Below are positions 9,862 to 20,041 of a stretch of DNA of 64,000 nucleotides, piece by piece. The position numbers and the translations under genes were made by a program. The stretch is from Pilatotrama ljubarskyi (Eukaryota > Basidiomycota > Agaricomycetes > Polyporales > Polyporaceae), in assembly GCA_022385805.1 (NCBI GenBank), contig MU277694.1, forward strand, positions 1 through 64,000, in the 5' to 3' direction. The notes beneath the pieces are model-generated. The model was not told where the DNA came from. It did no database searches and saw nothing but the letters and a program-made list of their open reading frames with translations. The stretch's first letter is position 1. Every line of letters starts with the position of its first letter.

Positions 9862-11053
9862 CTACGCAGCCGGTATTACAGTGCCCATGCACAATGCAAC
9901 GCTGTCTCGGATCATCATCTGGGGAGCGATGCACTGTAGCAGCGAGCGGCGAGCGGCGAGCGGTCGGCCGAGGTAGTGAGTGAGTCCTTGAATCAGCACC
10001 AAGAAAAACTCCAACTTGGGCGACTCACCGTCAACAAGTAGACCGAAAGGCAGAGCAAGGACGTCTCTCCGTCAATCATGCTCGTCGCGAGGCACGCCCC
10101 GCCCAAGAGCGTGTAGAGCAGCGCGCATTCCACCACCACAAGGGCCCCATCCCCCTCCCAGTCCGAGCCCGCGGACTCCACAGGCTCTGCTTCGTCTGGA
10201 GAGAACTCATCCCCACCGCACTTCTCGAGCCTGTCTTCGGAGGCGCTTTCCGGGCGACGCCGAGCGACGTATAACGTGCGCGCGCACAGCAGCGCGGTGA
10301 CGAGCACGTCCAACGGCCTGAGCCAGGTGCACGCAGCGCGTCCGAGTCCTAGGATACCAGATGCGTGTGCGGGCATCTGGACGTGCGCATACTTCCCAGG
10401 AAGACCGTCCGGGGCCGCACACAGCCCTGCGACTCGCAAGGCATCCGCTACGCAGGTCCAGTCAGCGTGGCCGCGTCCGGATAGGTGGACCCGGATATGC
10501 TCACCGTACGCGCCGAGGTACAGCAAGCCAACGAGCGCGACGACCCGGGCATCTTCCCAGACCGCCCAACATCGATAGACCTATTGAGTCGCCTCAATAA
10601 GCTCTTCCGACTGTTCTGGTATAGGGACGTACCAGCAGCCCGCAAGCGAGCGCGTCGAGCGACAGCGACAGCGCGGCGCTGAAGACGGCGTACCACCCCA
10701 GTACGAGGCTCGCGACCGGTCCGTCGCTCATCGCGTCGAATACCGTGCCTATGCAGATCGCGAGGGTGCTCACGGTGAGGGAGAGAGATAATGCCGAGAG
10801 GACGCGGACGCGTCCTAGGGGCGGGGTCGAGGTGTGCGCGTCGCGGACTTGCGATGGGCGATGTGACATCGTACGGACCGCGCTCGAGTAGACGAGCAGC
10901 TCTACTCCTGCGCGATTACGACGAGCAAAGCACATATTAGTACATAGCATAAGAGGACTCGGATTCGTCGCACTACGACGTACCGTAGAGGATGCACCTC
11001 AACTCCAAATCGCTATCACATGCGATGGCACGCACCAGGCTCGCGGCGTACAT
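9862..11053 (-). CDS. Multi-pass membrane protein, basidiomycete family (copy 2)
   Basis: Reads MYAASLVRAIACDSDLELRC from 11053, then ILYG, a 76-nt-class intron, VELLVYSSAVRT, a series of hydrophobic segments (LSALSLSLTVSTLAICIG, LVLGWYAVFSAALSLSL), an intron, VYRCWAVWEDARVVALVG, and later SLLCLSVYLLT. The last exon (CIAPQMMIRDSVA, stop at 9862) corresponds to the SPSMIILRV segment of copy 1 but ends much earlier, so the C-terminal tail is about 50 residues shorter. Introns match copy 1 in place. The 78-nt intron after LGAYG is a multiple of three but contains TAG in the spliced-out reading only in another frame. Start codon and final exon are inferred by comparison with copy 1. Confidence 0.6.
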
Positions 11054-11708
11054 CGCGTCGATGCTACCAAGTTGTCTTCACCGCCGTCCTCTCACACTGC
11101 ATATATACCGAGCCTGTTGGCAGCAGCTTCGCCGCACTGTCCCCCTCTGGATGTGCTGTGTCCCAAACAGGCCGCACTCTCTTCGGGAGAGCGTATGCTG
11201 CTCAGCGGCGCGCGCTGGGCGCCACAGGGAAGTCGCAGCTCACTTGACATCGTCAACGGTGTCCAAGGGAAGCTCGGGCGCTGCGACTCGGGAGTATGTT
11301 AGGCGGCTACCCTGTGCGTGCACAACCCTCGCCAGCCCTGCGCGCGATATCTAGGAGAGCAGGAAGCAGGAGCCCTCGCGCCGAATCAAGTGCTATGCCA
11401 CGTCTGACAACGATGGTCAGGTTCGACGAGACGCGCTCAAGAAAACCGTGAAAGACCCACCTCGAGTGAGTGCGCGTGGTCGACTAAGGACGATATAATG
11501 CACAAACGTTGAAACATACCAGGAGAGCTGACAGTATCTTGACGTACCCCACACCAAATCAACCACGCATTAAGCTGCATTACTACGCTAGATCCCAGCA
11601 CTGCACACTGCACGCCGCACACTATCGACTCCCCATCACAGCAATCCACTGCACTACACCCACAAGAAGAACACAGCACCAAGCCCAAGCACACGTCAGC
11701 GTCCGCAC
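11054..11708. other. Intergenic, no gene seen
   Basis: Between the second membrane-protein gene (start at 11053, minus) and the RING gene (stop at 11709, minus). ORFs here are short and mostly mirror the RING gene's C-terminus or the upstream region. It should hold the promoter of one gene and the 3' end of the other. Confidence 0.4.
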
Positions 11709-12969
11709 CTACGCATCCTCCGGCGAGAGCAACCACCCCGCGTTGAACCTTGCTGACGCCCTCCCCGGGTATCCACCGCCGAATAGGGAGTTACGCCCCC
11801 CGCCCAGGCTCCTCCTAGGAGAGAAGATATCACCGGTGGGGAGGCCCGAGCGCTGCGGCCCCGGCCCGGAGCCCATGCTAGAGGTCGAACCCGCGCTCGA
11901 GCTCAGGCTCATGTCCGACGCGCGCAGCCCCCTCCCGCCGCGCTCGTCGTCCTCGTCCTCGTCGCTATCGACGAGCATGCTCGTGCGCCTCGTCATCGTC
12001 ACGGTCGCAGTCGCCTGGCGCGACTCGATGCGCTTGGAGAGGTCGAACGGGGAGCCGAGAAGGCGCGGGCGCTTCGGGATGCGCAGGATCGGGCGCTGTC
12101 CAGGTCCGGCGGGGCCCGACGCGGCCGAGGAGCGCTGCTCGGTGACGGCGGGGAGGGTGAGCGAGTCGGTGCTCGAGGAGGAGGGGGCGCCGTAGGAGAA
12201 GCTGTTGTCGAGCGCGGCTTGGCTGCTGGTGCGCTTGTGGAGGTGTTTGGTCGAGGTATCGTTGGTATGGCTACAGCAAGGGGGAACGCGTTGTCAGCCT
12301 TGAGCTGAGGGGAAGGGGGGAGGGGGAGGGGGACTGACATGGCTTTGAGGGTCTTATACTTGCCCTTGAGGCCCTCGTACTTTGCGCGGAGCTCGCGCAT
12401 CTCGCGCTGGAGGCGCTCCTTTGCGAGGCGCTCGTCGCGCTCGCCCTGTGCGTGGGCGTGGCTCGCGCGTTGGGCGGCCTCGCAGCGGTCCATGAGGAGC
12501 GTCTTGTCGTGCACGAGCGCGTCAATCTTGTCGGTGAGGCGCGCGACCTCGGCGCGTAGCTCGGCCGCGGCATCGGGCGCGGGCGCAGGTTGGGCGTTGG
12601 GAGAGATGAAGACGCGGCGGATGCTGGGGAGGATGAGGGAGTGGTACTTTTTGGGTACGAAGCGGAGGTCGGGTATCGCTGGGCAGAAGAGGTGATGGCG
12701 CAGTTTGAGGATGGGGTGGCGGTGCCTGGGAGGACGGAGGAGACGTACCGATGCTGAAGGAGGCCCTGCAGGTGGGGCAGGACGCGTTGAGAGCGTCTTC
12801 GCTGGCTTCGATGTAGGAGGTGAGGCACGCTTCGCAGCAGAGGTGGCCTGTGTCGCAGAGGTCAGTGCGGAGAATGGTGGCGGTTGGGATTGGAGAGAGA
12901 CGGACCGCAGGGAGTGGAGACGGGGACCTTGAGCTGGTCGAGACAGATGCCGCAGGTGAGGGCGTCCAT
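11709..12969 (-). CDS. RING-finger, coiled-coil protein
   Basis: A likely E3 ubiquitin ligase. Start MDALTCGICLDQL at 12969. The C3HC4 RING is split by two introns: C6, C9, C22, then GHLCCEAC and CPTC. After the RING comes FVPKKYHSLILPSIRR, then a coiled coil of about 90 residues (ELRAEVARLTDKIDALV to LRAKYEGLKGKYKTLKAM), a fourth intron, and a Ser-rich tail with IPKRPRLLGSPFDLSKRI and an acidic DSDEDEDDERGGR patch, ending LLSPEDA. Length about 360 aa. A second gene of the same architecture lies at 15700-17317 on the opposite strand; the two share the RING-then-coiled-coil layout but no obvious sequence identity outside the RING. Substrates are unknown. Confidence 0.75.
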
Positions 12970-14108
12970 TTTGGAGAGAGAGGGAGAGAAGGAGAGGAGG
13001 TATCCAGTCCGTCGCAGACGGACGCGGCGGGCGATGAGGAGAGGGAGAGAAAGGAGCGGACGACGCGACGCAGCAGAGAGAGACAGCCAGCCAAAACAGA
13101 CAACCAAACGCTAAACTCAAAGCCAAAACCCAAACACGTCCACAACCCCCTTCCAAACACGATCACGTGCGGTGACTGTCACACTCGCTCCCCTCCTCGC
13201 CCGTCGGCACGCCGATCGGGGTGCACAATCTGTCCCTCTTTGTCTGCTTCCGCGCCCATCAGTGCCTGTGGCTACCCCAACTCACGCGGAACTATCCTCG
13301 GCATCGGCCACTCCGTTCTTCCTCCTCCTTCAACTGTTCACCTCCTTTGTCGCGTCGCGGCAGCAAGCGGCACCCCGTCCTCGCTATCGTACGCAGGCCG
13401 CGAAATCATTTGCATGCACAATCGTGCTTGTGAGCAACGAGCGTCGCAATCACTTGAAGCTGCACCGCACCCTCAATTGTGGAGGTGCCCGAGCTCAAGC
13501 TCATCGGCGCACACCCAGATATCGGAGGGTGGAAGTGCCGAGCTTCCCAGCCTCCTGTACAAGTACCCAATGGTATGACGACGTGACGGACCGGGAATCT
13601 TGCTTGATGTAGGCAGGACAGATCCGAAGGCACTCATCACGCGCCACGAAGACATACCACATGAGTACCCTTCAAGCTGGGCGCAAACTTCAAAGGAACC
13701 ACGAAACAGTACTCCTTCAGCCACGAACGGACAGTACCCTCAGTAATATAGGCCCGCGGCTCTTCTCTTTGGTGTTCTCCTACCGTTCCAGGCGAAGATG
13801 CTCAGCTCGATCGCTGAGTCAGATAGAGTCAGATGCGAACTTTGCGAAGCGTTCCATGTGACTAGACCGTGTGTACACCGCGCGAAATGAGCGCGGATGC
13901 TGCGGTAGCCAGGTTACCGCAGCCCACGTACTGAGAGACGTTATGAAGAAACGAGCTCTGCTACTCACTCGCACTCGTACATACCACACATTAGTAGTTC
14001 GCCCCACGCACGGTGGGTCCTGAGCTGTTCCCCTCATGGCATACATACAGCAGCTCACCTGCCGACAGCCCGTCGATCATGACATCCCCATCCAGCACGA
14101 CGTCAACC
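12970..14108. other. Intergenic, no gene seen
   Basis: About 1.1 kb between the divergently placed RING gene and the BTB gene. The largest ORFs (around 13172-13612 +, 13473-13724 -) lack domains, signal peptides or splice logic. It should carry both promoters. Confidence 0.4.
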
Positions 14109-15296
14109 ATGAACGACAACTTAAGCATCATATCCGCGTCCTCCCTCGCTACAGCTTTCACGTGCAGCAAAGACGCACCCCTGGGCCTTTCGGAAGGCAG
14201 TGTTGCTTCCGGGAGCCCTCGTACCTCCGCGGCGCCATTTGACAAATACGGAGACCTCATCCTTCGCTCCGCCGATGGCGTCCACTTCCACGTCTACAGA
14301 TGGATATTGGTCGCGGCCTCTCCCGTCTTTGCAGACATGTTCGCTGCCCCACAACCCATCAGCCATGGCATGAGCTCAAGGACGATGCGAAGGCGAGAGG
14401 CGATGGCGAGCCGGAACACGCGTCCGAACTGGGAGTCCCCGCTAGCAAAACGCCCCCTGAGGTGGCCCTGATGGCAGAACACGGCAACACTCTCGAAAAG
14501 TTACTGCGCGCAGTCTATCCCTGCCCTCCTACCCTGTCCTATGCTTTCTTCGACGACATCAAACCCGTCGCCGAGGCCGCGCATAAGTACCGGCTCGACT
14601 ACGTCACGTCCGCACTCTCCCCGCGACTCCGCGAGTTCTCCCGCGACGAGCCTGTGCGGGTGTATGCGTGGGCGGTCCGGTTCAGTATGGACGACATCGC
14701 CGAGCGGGCGGCGCGCGACTTTCTGCGCATCCCAGACTCCCTGCTCTACGCGGACGAGCTCGCGGACATCAGCGGCAGCAGCTACCACCAATTACTTGAG
14801 TACCGCCATCGCTGCCGCACCGCGATGGCCGCGCTCTCCACCACAGACTTGCGGACGTGGCACCAGGAAACACTCGGGGCGTGGCCGTGGCTGACGTGCA
14901 ACCGGTGCATCGGTAAATCTGTGAAGAAGAATAGCGGTGTTCCAGCCGACTGCGTCCCGCCGTACTTCCGGCAACACTCGCCTGTTTGGAATTCTCAAAG
15001 CCACGCCCTGCGTCGAGTGTATAGAGGACCCTGCCCTCCTCGATAAGCCGGTGCAGCTAGCATCAGACTGCACCGAGTGCGGACCGGTCATAGGAGCCCG
15101 ACTCCGAGAATTCAGGCGGATTCTCGCCGTGGACGTTGAGAGCAGGCTCTCGCAGGTTCGTTTGAACTCGTTGGGCTTCTCCGTTGCGCTCGTTCATGAG
15201 TACCTGCACAGATATCTCTCTTTCGACACTCGCATTGAGATCGTCGTCCGCTTGTATCAGGAAGGAGGTTGTCGCGCACTCACCTGGCAGACTTGA
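14109..15296 (+). pseudogene. BTB/POZ-domain gene with two frame breaks
   Basis: Translation begins near [11 protein letters not shown] (14109) and enters a BTB domain: [38 protein letters not shown]. Right after PQP the homologous reading moves by one base (about 14355-14375) to a frame giving [38 protein letters not shown] and CNRCIGKSVKKN. Near 14970-14985 (CVPPYFRQ to ARLFGILKATPC-like sequence) it returns to the first frame, reading ATPCVECIEDPALL, CTECGPVIGARLREF and VDVESRLSQ. The two shifts compensate. No normal intron explains them: the only GT-AG pair of suitable phase at the first site would remove the conserved MFAAPQP. Either two small indels in a decaying gene or two base-call errors. 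The family is large and species-specific in agaricomycetes; function unknown. Confidence 0.6.
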
Positions 15297-15699
15297 CACT
15301 TTGGACTGTCTGCCCATGATATATTTTGCCCCTCGCTGGGCGTCTTCACCTGCGATTTCACCGCTAGAGATCTGGAAATCACTGTCAATAGGCCGATTTC
15401 TGTCAGCCATTTGCGCACTGTGAGATATACCCTGTTCCTGCAGCGCTAGTGGTGGCATTGCGCAAGGACTCGGAGCAGCTGCAGTTTTGATTTGCTTAGT
15501 TGGCGCGATCACGTGAGAGTCACAGCCGCGCAAGCGACGCGACGCGTTGTTGACTCTCACTCCGCGCCACCACCACCAAGGCAGACACGCTCAGCTCAGA
15601 TTCTTTTGCCGTTCCTCGGAGTCGCAGATACACTCGGTTTGGCTGAAAGTCTGTGCAATTATACCGCATTGATTCGACTACGGCAGCTTTCTCTGGCGG

Positions 15700-17317
15700 A
15701 TGGCCCTAGAGTTCTTCTGCAGCATCTGCCACCTGCACCACGAGCTCCCGGTGCTGCGTTTCCTCCCTTGCGGTAAGCGAGACCACGTCGATACTCAGCC
15801 ACAATGTCTGAACTTTGCGCCGTTGAATCTGCTTATTGAATCTCAGGTCACACCTTCTGCGCACCATGTATCGAGCGGTATATCGAGATGGCCCCCCTCG
15901 AGCGGGACCCCGCGACAGGGAGAAGACGTCGGTTCCCACTGTGCCCCAACTGCCGCGCCAAATTCAAACCCTCAGACCCGCACCCCATATACATTGACAC
16001 CAGCGACCCTGCCGCATCGCAAGCAGGCTCGTCAAAAGACGTCCCATCCCCGAAGAAACCAGCACCGCCGTGCCACACAGACGTAGTGCACCGGCGGATT
16101 CAGCTCGCCACGCAGGAAGTCAACCGTGTCGGGGAAGACCTCCGATACCAGACCGTGCAAAAAGCGGTGCAGGAGATGGAGAAGGTCGCGGAGCTGAGCG
16201 ACGAGAAGCGGGAGTGTCTGCTGGTGCGTACTACTACTGTGCTGCTCGGGAGCTGGCTCGAGGCCGCGCGAACGTGTGAACTCATGGAAATCCGGGTGAT
16301 CCGGGATGCGTCGGGCAGACCCTCGTGACGGCCGTCGCTGCGCGGTGGCGCGGGATGCTCCCCATATTCTCGACTATCGCCAATCAGCGCAACGAGGTCC
16401 TAGCTCTGAAGGAGAGGCTCGACGCTGCGGAGGCGCAGAGGGACAGGGCGGTCGCGGAGAGTAGGCGCGCCGACGATATCGCGACGCGAGCGGTGTCCAT
16501 GACGGAACAAGTCAACCACGCCCTGCAGCAGGCCAAAGGCGAGAACGAGGCGCTGAAGGGTAGGATAGAGCAGCTCAAGCAGGACCACAGGAAAGAGTTG
16601 GAGCGCGAGCAGGCGCGTTTGAAGGGCCTCTATGACAGCCTCAACGCGCTCAAAGCGAAGGTACGTTCACTGCCTTCATCCTGATCGCTTCTTTGTACAA
16701 TTGTTTAACGTCCTTGGCGTGCAGGAGGCCAAGCAGAAGGCCGAGATCGAGAGCCTCCGCGAGGAGGCGAAGAGACATGCCGCTCAGCTTCGCGAGGCCG
16801 CTGAGTCTCAACTCGTCTCCTTGGAAGGGGAAGACGGCCGCCCAGCAGGGAACCAGTCACAAGGCCTGTTCGTTGAGCCACCTCATTATCAGGAAAGCCT
16901 CCTTCGAAATCTGTCTTCGGTTGGCTTGAGAAATTGACGGATTCACAGGCCTCATACGACCTCTCAGGCTCGCAAGCAACCATCGAACGACTGCCTGGTA
17001 CCAGCCGGAAGCGCAAAGGCTCGGAGGACGACCTGCTCTTACTCGAGGCCGAACGCGCGACAGCTTCTCATCGCGTCCCGCGGCCTCCGGCACAAGCGGG
17101 GAGCAAGGCCGTATCGAGGCTCGCCGTGCCGCAAGCACCGGTTTTTCCGTCGGACTGGCAGCTCGATAGGGCGCAGGTTAAGCCAGCAGACAAACAGCGT
17201 CCCGTAAAACGGACTGCATCTGCGGCGACTTTGTCGCCGCTGGCTTTGGACCACCGCGGCAGGCCGCTCAAGCCTGTGCAGGTTGGTTCGAGGAAGAAAT
17301 TCTGCCGTGATTCGTAG
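15700..17317 (+). CDS. RING-finger, long coiled-coil protein
   Basis: Likely E3 ubiquitin ligase. Exon 1 (MALEFFCSICHLHHELPV, ending LPC) joins GHTFCAPCIERYIEM after an intron of about 74 nt; the C3HC4 RING uses C7, C10, C24, H26, C29, C32 and CPNC. It continues through a helical region (RRIQLATQEVNRVGEDL), an intron at 16224-16318, a long coiled coil (NQRNEVLALKERLDAAEAQ to LYDSLNALKAK), an intron at 16661-16724, and more coiled coil (EAKQKAEIESLREEAKRH). The last intron (donor GTTGAG near 16875, acceptor near 16948) leads to a basic, nuclear-looking tail with SRKRKGSEDD and ending KKFCRDS. Total about 450 aa. Architecture matches the gene at 11709-12969. Confidence 0.75.
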
Positions 17318-18181
17318 TTGTGGTCGCGGTGTACATACAGTAGTATATGGTTGACGAGTTGCGGACACCAATGTCCTTGGTTACCATTCCTACTGTCCCT
17401 CACCGAAGGGTTTGCTTTTGAAATCTCCTGCCCGTCGTGCCTCCAAGGTTCGCTCGTGTCTAATTGACGGTCCTGGGACACTATCAGTCATGCCATTGCT
17501 GGTATGTTTCGGGATAGCCTCAGATGCCTCTCCAGTCTGCCAACGCAGCTAACAAAATCTCTATGCAACCCCTCAACAGGCTGGGGGATACGTAGAGAAA
17601 GAGGGTATTCAGATCGAAGACGATAATAGCTCCGTACTGGGAATACATACGATGCCGATTGGACTTCGGACACCAGTGGCGTTGCTCCCGCGCCCATCCA
17701 TGAGCCCGATTGGCAGATACAATCTCGAGCTCTCCCTATGTCACTGGTCACTAGTCCAGCCAGGACTCTGCTCGCCATCTGAAAGCAAGTGACCGTGCTC
17801 AGCGAGCTGCTCAATCGAGCCGCTACTGATGTAGTCGCTTTCCACCCGATGCCGCATTGCAGTCGTGAGCCTACATGCCGCTATGCGCTATCTCCGACTT
17901 GGAGAGATCCACTTCTCTCCGAATAATTCGGACAACCTCAAGTTTCCAGCAGCGACCCGTCTCAAAAGGAGTTCTAAGGTCAGTAAGTGGGCGTTAGCTT
18001 GCTGTTAGCGGTCCATAACAGCTAACTCCATACGTGCTCGCAGTTCAAGTGGGTCTTCGCGCGTCTACGCTCCCGTAGCATGACTTGATGGTCCTATAAG
18101 AGCCGCCGTAAAGTGAGCGGTAGGGATCTATCCGTCAGCACGGTAGGGAGATCCATCCGGTACCGACGTACTTCCGCCTAG
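17318..18181. other. Intergenic, no gene seen
   Basis: About 860 bp with no coding signal. It contains one small imperfect hairpin near 17993-18026 (GCTGTTA ... TAACAGC). It should hold the 3' end of the RING gene and the promoter of the oxidoreductase. Confidence 0.4.
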
Positions 18182-19557
18182 ATGTCCAGCTCGAGCGCCA
18201 TTCCCCTCGTGCAGAAATCGCTTCTTCTTCGCGAAGAGAGCACACCATACGTCGTCGGCGAGACACCCGTCCCCCGTCCCGGCCCCAAGGACGTCCTGGT
18301 CAACATCCTCGCTTGTGCGCTCAACCCCGCCGACTACGCGGTCGCCGAGCCGCCCCTCTCGAGGATCTTGATCAAAGCGTACCCGCACGTCGGCGGGTGC
18401 GACGGGGCGGGCATCGTCGTGGAGGTCGGTTCGGAGGTCCAGGACCGGAAGAAGGGCGATAGGGTGTAAGTGTTCTGCGCTGTCGACATCACTGAGCCGT
18501 CGAACCAGAGCGGATATGATACTCACAGACCGTCACTGGACAGTCTGTTCCAAGGCGCTATGGAAGCGTCCAGGGCCACCTTCCAGCAGTACGCTATTAT
18601 GACCGCTGAGCTCACTGCGATAGTACGCCCATGCCTTGGTACAGTATGACCCACGTCCTAAATGGCTGACATTGCCCTCCGCTTCAGGTACCGGACGAGA
18701 TGAACCTAGAGCAGGCGGCCACCATCCCGCTCGCGTTCACTAGTGTCTTCATAGGGCTTTACAATCAGTCTCCGGCGCCTGAGAACATCAGCCTCCGGCT
18801 CAAGCCCTTCTGGGAGCCTGAGGGCAAGACGGCGTATGCCGGTACACCCGCCTTCATTGTCGCAGGCGCATCGTCGCTCGGCCAGTACGGTGCGCATCCA
18901 TCTTCTATAGCATAGTCTGCATATCTGGCACCGGCAGCTCAAGCTCGCCTTTTCGCTAGCCATCCAGCTCGCGAAGCTGGCCGGCCACGACCAGATCATC
19001 ACGACTGCATCTCCGCACAACGCGCCGCTCCTCAAATCCCTGGGCGCGACGCATGTGCTCGACCGCTCGCGCTCGAACGAGTCGATCCTTGCCGAGCTCC
19101 CCACGCTTACCGGGGGCAAACCCATCCTGTACGCTTTTGTTGCTGTCCTTCAAAGTGGGACAGAACCCCTCTACCTGGGGCGGGACGCGCTTGCGCCCGG
19201 GGGAGCGCTCCTCACGGCGGCGCCTTCGCCCAAGGCAATTCCGGAGGATATTGCGAACCCGGGTGAGGGCAAGCGCGTCGGGTACGCGTGCGGGAGTCCG
19301 CATCTTCCCTTCAGCAGGGACACGGGCGTCGTCATGTACCGGCAACTTACCAATTGGCTCGAGCAAGGAGTCATAAAGGTAAGGACACGCTCGTTGTTGG
19401 ATTATTGTTGACCCACGCTGACATGTGGGATGCGTAGCCGAATCCAGTGGAGGTGCTGCCTAACGGATTGGCAGGTATTGTGGAGGGTCTTGCGCGAATC
19501 AAGGCCAAGAAGGTCTCGGGCATGAAGCTTGTCGCGCGTCCTGATGAGACTCCTTGA
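18182..19557 (+). CDS. Zinc-type (MDR) alcohol dehydrogenase/enoyl reductase-like oxidoreductase
   Basis: Medium-chain dehydrogenase/reductase of the kind called ToxD-like or trans-acting enoyl reductase, using NADPH. Exons read MSSSSAIPLVQKSLLL, VLVNILACALNPADYAV, YPHVGGCDGAGIVVEVG (GroES-like N-terminal fold), then AMEASRATFQQYAIM, MNLEQAATIPLAFTSVFIGL, a Rossmann segment FIVAGASSLGQY followed after an intron by AIQLAKLAGHDQIITTAS, and C-terminal MYRQLTNWLEQGVIK and NPVEVLPNGLAGIVEGL, ending KLVARPDETP. About 350 aa, five exons, all in phase. The catalytic and structural zinc cysteines of true alcohol dehydrogenases are absent, as usual for this branch. No biosynthetic cluster is visible around it, so the substrate is unknown. 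Confidence 0.85.
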
Positions 19558-20041
19558 ATTTCTGTCTTACTGTATCACAATGTCTATGTACCGCTCAAGG
19601 GTGAATGTGTATCATGATGCATGCCGGAGGACTCACCATAGCTCCTCACCGGCGTAAAGGCATTCGTACGTGCTTGACAGCGGCGTCATAACGCAGGTCT
19701 ACTAGTACTACGTTGCGGTGCTAGTGAGGGTCACCTTTTGAGCATCGATACTATTCCGCCAGTATAATGTCCAGAACGACCTTGTCGCTGAACCACGATC
19801 AGGTGAATGACTGCTCCGATCTTACGACCACGGTGTTGCGATCGTGGGAAAGCGTAGTACCGCCCACCGAGCTCGCCGCAATGCACAGCGTTCCCCCCGC
19901 TAAACATGACCATCCCCCCGCTCCGTCATCCTGCTTGAATACCACCATACATACGCCGACCGCCGGAACGGAGGAGACCACCGCTCGTTGAAGCACCGCT
20001 CCTTTGCAGCAGCACCGAGACTACCTCTTTGTAGCAAGTAA
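19558..20041. other. Intergenic, no gene seen
   Basis: About 480 bp between two same-strand genes. A short ORF at 19767-19991 has no recognisable features. Confidence 0.4.

Noticed and set aside
7165..11053. Seven-TM genes as STE3-type pheromone receptors (mating-type B locus)
   Set aside because: No STE3 sequence landmarks are visible; the YRCW-type layout fits the large uncharacterised agaricomycete membrane family instead.
14339..14397. A 59-nt intron as explanation for the first BTB frame break
   Set aside because: It has suitable phase but a poor donor (GTTCGC) and a GAG acceptor, and it would delete the conserved MFAAPQP segment.
17993..18026. Small hairpin between the RING gene and the oxidoreductase
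   Set aside because: Short, imperfect, and not next to a gene end in a way that suggests a function; eukaryotic genes do not need such terminators.
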